Origin: Phycisphaerae bacterium
GTDB taxonomy: Bacteria; Planctomycetota; Phycisphaerae; Sedimentisphaerales; Anaerobacaceae
Reading direction: 5' to 3'
NCBI GenBank assembly: GCA_030630315.1
Contig: DAOVNI010000064.1
Span: forward strand, 1 to 7,731
DNA: 7,731 nucleotides
Shown: piece by piece, positions 1 to 4,804 of the stretch
Layout: each line of letters opens with the position of its first letter
How positions within the stretch are numbered: the stretch's first letter is position 1
The notes under the pieces: generated by a model
The model's input: only the letters and a program-made list of their open reading frames with translations
Told to the model about the DNA's origin: nothing
The model's database searches: none
Translations under genes and position numbers: made by a program

Positions 1-1222
1 ACTCCGTGCGGATGCTCTCGAAGGTGGCCAGCACGTCGGCCAGTTTCTCGGGCAGCTTTCCGCGCGCGACGCCGACGGGAAGCTGCCCTGCTCGGGCCGT
101 CTCGTCCAGCCACTGTGCGGCGATAAGATACTTCGACGATGCCAAGGCCTTAAGCACCGATAGACGATTGCCCCGAGGCAGCGGGGCCGCCAGCAGGGTC
201 CCCATCGCCCGGATGGCCGCCGTGTAGGCCTTACTGTTGGTGTATCGCGACCGAATATGACTTAAAAGACGCTTGGTCAACTCGTTCGCCTTGCCTGCCG
301 ACAACTCCCGCCGGTAGATCTCGGCGGCCAGTGCCAGCGCTTTCAAGTCAGTCGGGCTCAAGTCGGACTCCGGGCCGGGTTTTATCCCCTGAAGAGCCAA
401 GCTCAAATAGGTACCCAACAGGATGTGACGGCCGCTATCGGCAAATTCGTGCTCGCTGTTGGCCGCCAGCCACTTGGCCATCGCTTCGGCCCGGGCCACA
501 CCCGATGCGAGTCTCGGATCGTGTGTGATTATGTCGTACTGAGCGTTTGCGGCGGCAGGAGTCTGGGGATGATCGGCAACCAGTTTCCTCAATATTACCA
601 GGGCTTCGGCGATCGACCGCTCATCACCCTGCAGCTTCGCTTCACCCAACAACAGCGTCGTCTTCACCGGATCGGCCTGCCGGGGATATAGGGCCATCAG
701 TTCGTGCAGCACGTTGCGGGCATCGGGACCTTTGTGCATCCGCACGAGCGATTCCGCCTGGAGCGTCATTACCTTCGGGCGTTGCAACTCGGAGAGTGCT
801 TTTTCATCCAGCAATTTCTTACACTCGCTCAGCGCCGGCGCGTGGAGCCTTTCCTGGAGCATCACTTCGATGAGTTTGATCCGGGTGTCGATCTCGACCG
901 CCTCGCCTCGCAGCACGGCCAGCATCTTGGTAGCGTAGGGTTGCTCGGGCGCCAGCTTGAGGGTTCGCTTCCAGGCGGCGATTGCTTTATCAACAGCACC
1001 AAGCTGGTATTCGGATTTTCCCAGCCAGAGAAAGACTTCCGGATTGCCGGTATCCGTGTGTGAAGCCTTTAGAAATAAGTCCCGCGCCCTGGTGAGCTGG
1101 CCGCTGGCGTAGGCGGCTTTGCCATGCTCAAAGGCGGTTTCGGCATCTGCCTGCGCCAACACGGCGGGCGAAAGCGCTCCAATTATGACCGCTAATGAAA
1201 TAAGAGCTATATATCTGTGCAT
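1..1222 (-). CDS. Exported TPR-repeat protein (3' end outside window)
   Basis: An open frame runs without a stop from an ATG at 1222 to the left edge, giving about 407 residues of a longer protein. The start is fixed by a strong Shine-Dalgarno, AAGGAGG on the minus strand at 1229-1235, 6 bases ahead of the ATG. Residues 1-23 are a classical Sec signal peptide (basic MHRY start, hydrophobic core, VLA cleavage site before Gln24), so the protein is probably periplasmic or envelope-associated. Residues about 25-105 read as two tetratricopeptide repeats, with spaced Gly/Ala/Tyr positions such as AFEHGKAAYASGQLTRARDL and WLGKSEYQLGAVDKAIAAWK. The rest is helical and Leu/Ala-rich, consistent with further degenerate TPR-like helices. 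TPR proteins are scaffolds, so the partner cannot be named. No neighbouring gene on this strand informs its role. It lies divergent from the tRNA/hicAB block across a gap of about 0.8 kb. Confidence 0.85.
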   Translation of the reverse strand, partial: MHRYIALISLAVIIGALSPAVLAQADAETAFEHGKAAYASGQLTRARDLFLKASHTDTGNPEVFLWLGKSEYQLGAVDKAIAAWKRTLKLAPEQPYATKMLAVLRGEAVEIDTRIKLIEVMLQERLHAPALSECKKLLDEKALSELQRPKVMTLQAESLVRMHKGPDARNVLHELMALYPRQADPVKTTLLLGEAKLQGDERSIAEALVILRKLVADHPQTPAAANAQYDIITHDPRLASGVARAEAMAKWLAANSEHEFADSGRHILLGTYLSLALQGIKPGPESDLSPTDLKALALAAEIYRRELSAGKANELTKRLLSHIRSRYTNSKAYTAAIRAMGTLLAAPLPRGNRLSVLKALASSKYLIAAQWLDETARAGQLPVGVARGKLPEKLADVLATFESIRTE

Positions 1223-1524
1223 CTTTGGCCTCCTTAAATAAGGTCTGTTTTGAACTGGAAAAACTTTGTGCAACGGCTGGGATGATAGCCTCTGTTGTGG
1301 TTGGTTTATTTTCATAGCTAACTTTCTTGTTATATTTTCGACCGATGAGCCGCGGAAAAGTTCCCAATTTTTTTTCGTTCTGCATCGACCATTTGTGAAA
1401 CTCGTTATTGACTTGTTCAACAATACAACAATACTGCTTGATAATAAAGTAAAATGGATGTAAAATCTTTAACCGGCTTTTTTACAAAACATTTACAAAC
1501 CTCGAACTTGGTGATTGGTAATTG

Positions 1525-1547
1525 CCCCCGCCGGTCACAAGCGGGGG
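1525..1547. repeat. GC-rich inverted repeat CCCCCGC / GCGGGGG
   Basis: Seven bases, CCCCCGC, at 1525-1531 are perfectly complementary to GCGGGGG at 1541-1547 around a 9-base loop. It is flanked by a GTGATTGGTA-like stretch on the left and TACTCACCACTCAC on the right, which are partly complementary. This is the usual look of a small dispersed palindromic element. No T-run follows on either strand, so it is not a classical intrinsic terminator. Confidence 0.5.
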
Positions 1548-1857
1548 TACTCACCACTCACGATTTAGCTGTCCGGTCGGGGCGGTCCTAGATTCTTCTG
1601 TATCTTAAGATGCTAAACGGGCGCAAAGGTTTACAAGATTTTTCTGAAATTGCTGAAAATACCACCGCCGGATGGCGGCTGGCTGTCCGGCACGGCAACA
1701 ATGGCTGCGAAGGAACGGAAGGAAAAAGGCTGACGCATAGAAATTTTGTAAAAAAATATTGACAATGCTGAAGTTTGGGGGTTGCTTGAAAGCATGAAAT
1801 CTATTTATTGACAAACATGGCCAGGTCGAATCTATCCATAAGGACGGCTGTGCTTTC

Positions 1858-1891
1858 GATCCGGCAGTTTGCCGGAGCAAACTGACGGATT
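1858..1891. repeat. Long imperfect hairpin upstream of tRNA-Gln
   Basis: CAGTTTGC (1865-1872) pairs perfectly with GCAAACTG (1877-1884) around the tetraloop CGGA. After one G/A mismatch the stem continues with ATCCG (1859-1863) against CGGAT (1886-1890), plus a closing G-T pair, giving about 14 pairs. Bases after it on the plus strand (TAAATCTTGG) lack a clean T-tract. It could be the stem of an unrecognised RNA, a weak terminator for something upstream, or an intergenic palindrome. Confidence 0.5.
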
Positions 1892-1939
1892 AAATCTTGG
1901 CCGCTTTTGGACGGAAAACCTCGCTTCTATGGATTTTGA

Positions 1940-1968
1940 TGGACGGAAGCCGGAAAAATAAGTATACT
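1940..1968 (+). promoter_or_regulatory. Candidate sigma-70-type promoter for tRNA-Gln
   Basis: A good -10 box, TATACT, lies at 1963-1968. Seventeen bases upstream is TGGACG (1940-1945), matching TTGACA at four of six positions. Transcription would begin near 1975, leaving a leader of about 70 bases before the mature tRNA 5' end. With no evident terminator after the tRNA, the same transcript could run into hicAB. Judged by eye only. Confidence 0.35.
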
Positions 1969-2047
1969 CCGGCACGTTGAAAAAAAACGTTTGTTAAGGC
2001 AAAAGACGCAGATTTTGCAGCGAAAAAGCAAGGCCCAAAAAAACTAT

Positions 2048-2118
2048 TGGGGAATAGTGTAACGGTAGCACGACTGACTCTGGATCAGTTAGTCCAGGTC
2101 CGAATCCTGGTTCCCCAG
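2048..2118 (+). tRNA. tRNA-Gln (anticodon CTG)
   Basis: A complete cloverleaf can be folded. The acceptor stem TGGGGAA (2048-2054) pairs perfectly with TTCCCCA (2111-2117), with discriminator G at 2118. The D arm is GTGT-AACGGTA-GCAC. The anticodon stem ACTGA/TCAGT encloses the loop CTCTGGA, giving anticodon CTG, which reads the Gln codon CAG. The variable loop is four bases, and the T arm is CCAGG-TCCGAAT-CCTGG. The 3' CCA is not encoded (GTG follows), so CCA would be added after transcription. The U1-A72 acceptor pair and G73 agree with known glutamine tRNA identity elements. The T-loop starts TCCGAAT rather than the more common TTCGAAT, a minor variation. The gene is intact. Confidence 0.95.
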
Positions 2119-2134
2119 GTGCCTTAATTAGATT

Positions 2135-2336
2135 ATGACACGAGAAAGTACGTGAAGTTATCAAAATGATAGAATCGGATGGCTGGGAGCTTGTTGCAAC
2201 CAAAGGCAGTCATCGACAGTACAAGCATCCCACCAAACCTGGGAGAGTAACCATTGCCGGTAATCCTGACCATGATTTAGCTGCTGGTACTTTGAACAGC
2301 ATATTAAAGCAAGCGCAGTTAAAGAAAAAGAGGTGA
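2135..2336 (+). pseudogene. hicA: HicA family toxin, 5' end apparently frameshifted
   Basis: From ATG 2166 to TGA 2334-2336 a 56-residue protein reads as most of a HicA mRNA interferase. It shows the core ATKGSHRQYKHPTKPGRVTI with the catalytic His of the G-S-H motif, and the C-terminal GTLNSILKQA helix. HicA toxins cleave translated mRNA and adopt a double-stranded-RNA-binding-like fold. The expected first helix (K-V-R-E-V-I-K-M-I-E) is encoded in the same frame at 2145-2174, but an in-frame TGA at 2136-2138 precedes it and no usual start codon lies between. An out-of-frame ATG at 2135 reads MTREST then stops. Removing one base near 2144 would join that ATG to the toxin frame as MTRKVREVIKM, a normal 66-residue HicA. 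So hicA is either inactivated by a single-base insertion, made from the internal ATG 2166 without most of helix 1, or carries a sequencing error. It starts 16 bases after tRNA-Gln and ends 7 bases before hicB. Confidence 0.85.
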
Positions 2337-2343
2337 TGTAACT

Positions 2344-2556
2344 ATGTACCGCTTTCTGGTGGTTATTGAAAAGGCAGATGGGAACTTCTCGGCATATTCT
2401 CCGGACCTGCCGGGCTGTATCGCGACAGGTGGAACATGCGAAGAAGTTGAGCAAAATATGTACGAAGCAATCGAAATGCACATACAGGGACTTCGCGAGG
2501 ATAACTCACCTATTCCCGAACCACACGCCACTGCTGAATATATTGTTATTAAGTGA
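2344..2556 (+). CDS. hicB: HicB family antitoxin (short form)
   Basis: This 70-residue protein is a HicB-type antitoxin, which in the family binds and blocks HicA. It shows the partial RNase-H-like core: FLVVIEKADGNFSAYSPDLP followed by GCIATGGTCEEVEQN and the helix with E-x-H-I-Q-G-L-R-E-D near residues 44-53. The Ser-Pro-Asp-Leu-Pro-Gly-Cys stretch and the late N-S-P-I-P-E-P segment are family hallmarks. It ends soon after the core and has no C-terminal ribbon-helix-helix or helix-turn-helix DNA-binding domain, so self-repression through HicB itself is unlikely. A Shine-Dalgarno (GAGGTGA) overlaps the hicA stop and lies about 7 bases ahead of the ATG, implying coupled translation. If hicA is truly broken, this is an orphan antitoxin. 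Confidence 0.9.
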   Translation: MYRFLVVIEKADGNFSAYSPDLPGCIATGGTCEEVEQNMYEAIEMHIQGLREDNSPIPEPHATAEYIVIK

Positions 2557-2637
2557 AGACTATTAGGTATTTTGCCTATCGGCGAGCTTGTTTTATTCGC
2601 AAGAGGTCATATGCGCTTAACTACAGGAGTCTTTTGA

Positions 2638-3132
2638 ATGTATCGTGTGGTGGCCATACTTTTTACTTTGAGCGTTTTAGTCAGTTGCCAGTCACATAAG
2701 ACCTCTATCATTTCGGGCAAAGTTATCCATGAAAGATGGTCCTACCAGAGAGAGCAGTTGTCTCTAAAAAGGCCTGTTACCCTTACGGAGATACAGCGAT
2801 GGCGGGATGGTGGCAGCCTTGGCTTCACGCTCACCGACAGAAATCGAAAAATACTTACTTTTTGTGTTGATTATAGAATTGGCTCAAAGACCAAAGGTTC
2901 TATGTTCATAGGTGCTACGCATGCAACTCACGATGGTGCGCAAAAGGTGCATATTGGAAGTCAAACGGAGAAAGCACTTCTGTTGTTATTGAAATCATGG
3001 GTTGATGATAACTTTACCGAAGCGAAACAAAGCGAACTGCTTGGGCGAAACACAGTAAACGGCCTCACAAGAATGGAATTCGATGCTTGGACTATTCTCC
3101 GATTTCTCAAAAACCGCTTCCGGATGAAGTGA
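2638..3132 (+). CDS. Predicted lipoprotein of unknown function
   Basis: A 164-residue protein I do not recognise. The start is well supported by AGGAG at 2625-2629, 8 bases before the ATG. Residues 1-17 form a lipoprotein signal peptide (hydrophobic VVAILFTLSVL core, lipobox L-V-S-C with Cys17), so the mature protein should be lipid-anchored. Ser at +2 of the mature chain would favour outer-membrane sorting if the E. coli Lol rules apply, which is uncertain here. The mature part is basic and mixes short beta-like stretches (GFTLTDRNRKILTFCVDYRI) with a helical C-terminal half ending in a Lys/Arg-rich tail. No catalytic motif is visible. It lies 81 bases after hicB with its own ribosome binding site. 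A protein-like ORF in another frame overlaps its end, so the true C-terminus may be displaced by a frameshift. Confidence 0.65.
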   Translation: MYRVVAILFTLSVLVSCQSHKTSIISGKVIHERWSYQREQLSLKRPVTLTEIQRWRDGGSLGFTLTDRNRKILTFCVDYRIGSKTKGSMFIGATHATHDGAQKVHIGSQTEKALLLLLKSWVDDNFTEAKQSELLGRNTVNGLTRMEFDAWTILRFLKNRFRMK

Positions 3133-3281
3133 AGGAAGATATACCAGTCAAATTCAGCGATGATTGGAGTGTGGTTGCTTGGCCGCTCTGTAAGCATCCT
3201 GAATACGTCGATGAATCCCCACTGCATAACCTCGTTCAGCGCTTTGTGAGCATCCGGATGGAAACAGACATGCCCCAATAA
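3087..3281 (+). CDS. Doubtful ORF overlapping the lipoprotein 3' end
   Basis: A 64-residue frame opens with a TTG at 3087 and overlaps the last 46 bases of the preceding gene in a different register. Its sequence is soluble and protein-like (PLPDEVKEDIPVKFSDDW, then VVAWPLCKHPEYVDE), richer in acidic residues than a random frame would suggest. No ribosome binding site precedes the TTG. It may be the real C-terminal portion of the lipoprotein, displaced by a frameshift, or chance. I recognise no family. Confidence 0.25.
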   Translation: MDYSPISQKPLPDEVKEDIPVKFSDDWSVVAWPLCKHPEYVDESPLHNLVQRFVSIRMETDMPQ

Positions 3282-3530
3282 TGCTTCGCCGTCTTATACG
3301 TCTATTGGCTCCGGTGCTGCATTGAAGTCACCTGCACAAGGAACAGTGATGGGTGAGCGAGCGCATAAGGAATTGACGTTAAAGCAGGCGACTTTCATTT
3401 AAACTATTTTCAGCTTAAACTGTTATGAATGAAGCTATTTGTCCGATAAGATTAAATAGGCTTGCCAAATGCTTACATAAAATATCATTGTGGAGATAAG
3501 CTTATCGGCGATAAAAGGGAGTTCGAGAAG
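3282..3530. other. Gene-free gap before the entericidin-like gene
   Basis: No convincing coding frame. The right half is AT-rich and probably holds the promoter of the small lipoprotein. One option is TTGCCA (3462-3467) with TATCAT (3483-3488), but the 15-base spacing is short. A perfect 12-base palindrome (3495-3506) and a ribosome binding site, AAGGGAG (3515-3521), follow. Confidence 0.4.
3495..3506. promoter_or_regulatory. Perfect 12-base palindrome, possible operator
   Basis: GATAAGCTTATC reads identically on both strands and ends 24 bases before the entericidin-like ATG, just downstream of the candidate -10 region. Its position suits a repressor site or a small mRNA leader hairpin. It is short and AT-rich enough that chance is possible. 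Confidence 0.3.
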
Positions 3531-3677
3531 ATGGTTAGAAAAACACTTTTGATATTTGCTTTAATTGTTGTGCTCTTTTCATTAGCAAGCTGTCAAGCTA
3601 TCGCAGGCTTGGGCCGTGATATCACCTGGACTGCCGAAGAAGCCGGCAACCTGCTGAGCGGGCCAGAAGTTTATTAG
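3531..3677 (+). CDS. Entericidin-family small lipoprotein
   Basis: The ATG at 3531 gives 48 residues. A longer reading from TTG 3462 is less likely because AAGGGAG (3515-3521) sits 9 bases before this ATG and the signal peptide begins here. Residues 1-20 are a lipoprotein signal (VRK, then hydrophobic LLIFALIVVLFS) ending in the lipobox L-A-S-C with Cys21. The mature part CQAIAGLGRDITWTAEEAG resembles the entericidin A/B family, which has Cys, a short Gly-x-Gly-x-Asp-Ile motif and an amphipathic helix. Entericidins are tiny membrane lipoproteins; EcnA/EcnB of E. coli were described as antidote and toxin of a stationary-phase lysis pair, but most members have no proven role. Only one copy is present, so no pair is evident. 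The last residues (EVY-stop) lie in the first unit of an AAGTTTATTA repeat array, so repeat sequence appears to have supplied the present stop codon. Confidence 0.75.
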   Translation: MVRKTLLIFALIVVLFSLASCQAIAGLGRDITWTAEEAGNLLSGPEVY

Positions 3678-3712
3678 AAGTTTATTAAAGTTTATTAGGG
3701 ACAAGTTTATTA
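3667..3712. repeat. Four-copy AAGTTTATTA array
   Basis: AAGTTTATTA occurs at 3667-3676, 3678-3687, 3688-3697 and 3703-3712. The last two copies are followed by GGGACA, so a 15-base unit is also duplicated. The uneven periods of 11, 10 and 15 bases suggest stepwise slippage duplication at the edge of the palindromic element that follows. The first copy contains the stop codon of the small lipoprotein. Confidence 0.85.
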
Positions 3713-3743
3713 GGGACAGCCACCGTTTTTTGTGTACTGTCCC
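3713..3743. repeat. GGGACAG / CTGTCCC inverted repeat
   Basis: GGGACAG (3713-3719) and CTGTCCC (3737-3743) are perfect complements around a 17-base spacer containing a T6 run. GGGACAG...CTGTCCC palindromes of this type are frequent REP-like intergenic elements in many bacteria, some associated with REP-associated tyrosine transposases; no such transposase is in this window. Its place between convergent genes may also let it aid transcription termination. Confidence 0.6.
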
Positions 3744-3800
3744 CAGCTATTAACAGATGGCTGTGGGGCTGTACCTATTTATTAGACCACTAAAACTTGT

Positions 3801-3867
3801 CCTGAGCAAAGCCTGCCCTGAGCATAGTCCTGAGCAACGTCGAAGGAGCAGCCGAAGGGTCGAAGGA
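3801..3867. repeat. CCTGAGCA / GTCGAAGGA repeat cluster
   Basis: CCTGAGCA occurs three times (3801-3808, 3817-3824, 3829-3836), followed by two GTCGAAGGA copies (3839-3847, 3859-3867) with a related GCCGAAGGG between them. Such CCTGAGC...GTCGAAGG modules are a familiar class of dispersed bacterial intergenic repeat. Here the left module is reiterated, suggesting local expansion. It lies 25 bases beyond the stop codon of the minus-strand amidotransferase gene. Confidence 0.65.
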
Positions 3868-3892
3868 TCCAAAATCTCAGCTAATGGCAGGC

Positions 3893-4804
3893 TCACCGGC
3901 GGCGTGCACGCGCTTTACGTGCCCGCTCCACGAGTGCTTTGAAGACCTTGTGCTGGACTTCATCATCGACTGTCAATTCGGGATGCCATTGTATGCCGAC
4001 AATCCATCCTCTTCCACCAGCGGTGTCTGCCTCGATGGCCTCGACAACACCGCCGGGGCCAGTTGCGGCGATTCTTACCCCCGGGGCAGGCTCAGCAACG
4101 CAATTACCGTGCAGGCTGACAACTTTCGCCAGACGCCAGACGCCTAAGGTCTCCGCGAGGTTACTGTCCGGGACCAGTTCAACGGCGTGGCCCTTCAAAA
4201 CCAGGTGGCGCCCTATAACGTCTTCGTCTTTGCGAAGGTTTCGGACCGTTCCGCCCAGGGCAACGTTTATTATCTGGCAGCCACGGCAGATGCCGAGCAT
4301 GGGCAGCCCGCGCTCCCTGGCCGCGCGAATGAGGGCCATTTCGAAGTCGTCACGCAGCCGATGAACCCGCCTGGTCAGGTTCGGGTCGCCGCCGTAAAGC
4401 TTCGGGTCCACGTCGCCCCCGCCGGTGAGGAGCACCCCGTCAATCTCCTTTTCTTCAAGGAGGGCTTTTACCGCTTCCGGGTTGACTTCAGGGGCACCGG
4501 CGGCGTCGGGTCGCAGCGTTATGAGGCGCCCACCGGCTGCGGCTATGACACGCTGGTAGGTCGCGTCGGTTATGCCGACTCGACCCCAGAGCGTGTTGTC
4601 CAGCGAGAAGGCAATACGTGGAGCATCTTTGGGCAGACGCGCCTGTATCCAAACAGGATAGATAAAACGAAGTGATATGTAGATGCCGATAAGGATGCCG
4701 CCCAGAATGGCCAGCGCGATCCCGATGCGGCGAAGCCAACGCCTTAAACGCCTGGCCGGCGGGGTCACCTTGCCGCAATTCTTGCTTTGCTCGTCATTCA
4801 TCAT
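3893..4804 (-). CDS. Membrane-anchored class I glutamine amidotransferase / peptidase C26 (PuuD-like)
   Basis: The 303-residue product belongs to the class I glutamine amidotransferase superfamily, closest in motif to gamma-glutamyl-gamma-aminobutyrate hydrolases (peptidase C26). Visible hallmarks are LLTGGGDVDPKLYGG (125-139), RDDFEMALIRAA (151-162), the nucleophile elbow GICRGCQIIN with catalytic Cys173, SLHGN (230-234), and GIQWHPE with His274 and Glu276 completing the triad. Family members cleave gamma-glutamyl amide bonds or release ammonia from glutamine for a partner. Unusually, residues 1-25 are basic and 27-49 form one transmembrane helix, so the enzyme is membrane-tethered; the Arg/Lys-rich segment before the helix suggests an N-in orientation with the catalytic domain outside the cytoplasm, though this is inferred. 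Its start overlaps the ATP-grasp gene by 11 bases (8 if ATG 4801 is used), indicating coupled translation. The C-terminus is very basic (RARKARARRR). The substrate is unknown. Confidence 0.88.
   Translation of the reverse strand: MMNDEQSKNCGKVTPPARRLRRWLRRIGIALAILGGILIGIYISLRFIYPVWIQARLPKDAPRIAFSLDNTLWGRVGITDATYQRVIAAAGGRLITLRPDAAGAPEVNPEAVKALLEEKEIDGVLLTGGGDVDPKLYGGDPNLTRRVHRLRDDFEMALIRAARERGLPMLGICRGCQIINVALGGTVRNLRKDEDVIGRHLVLKGHAVELVPDSNLAETLGVWRLAKVVSLHGNCVAEPAPGVRIAATGPGGVVEAIEADTAGGRGWIVGIQWHPELTVDDEVQHKVFKALVERARKARARRR

Larger units (their letters stand above)
1237..2047. other. Gene-free interval with hairpins and short repeats
   Basis: About 810 bases separate the divergent TPR gene and tRNA-Gln. 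No reading frame here has a ribosome binding site or protein-like composition. The part next to the TPR gene is AT-rich and contains AACAATAC twice in tandem (1419-1426 and 1427-1434), overlapping an inverted repeat TTGTT-C-AACAA (1413-1423). Further on are a CCCCCGC/GCGGGGG palindrome (1525-1547), a self-complementary ATCTTAAGAT (1602-1611), small GC-rich stems at 1665-1691, two TATTGACAA motifs (1757-1765, 1806-1814) and a long hairpin at 1858-1891. The second TTGACA (1808-1813) lacks a good -10 box at normal spacing. An unrecognised small RNA or decayed mobile sequence is possible, but nothing shows it directly. Confidence 0.6.

Noticed and set aside
1128..1385. An 85-codon minus-strand frame overlapping the TPR gene start
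   Set aside because: No ribosome binding site, and its second half is merely the TPR gene read in another frame.
1525..1547. Intrinsic terminator at the CCCCCGC/GCGGGGG palindrome
   Set aside because: Neither strand has a T-run after the stem, and no gene ends nearby.
1605..1880. A 91-codon minus-strand frame in the long gap
   Set aside because: No ribosome binding site, rich in Phe/Ser/Arg with no domain-like pattern, and it overlaps palindromic sequence.
3462..3530. N-terminal extension of the entericidin-like protein from TTG 3462
   Set aside because: It would put 23 polar residues before a clear lipoprotein signal peptide, and the ribosome binding site fits ATG 3531.
3801..3867. CRISPR-like array
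   Set aside because: The repeated units are only 8-9 bases with very short irregular gaps and no spacer structure or cas gene, so they are a simple dispersed-repeat cluster.
4187..4675. A 162-codon plus-strand frame
   Set aside because: Antisense to the C26 amidotransferase, which carries a complete catalytic triad in family motifs.
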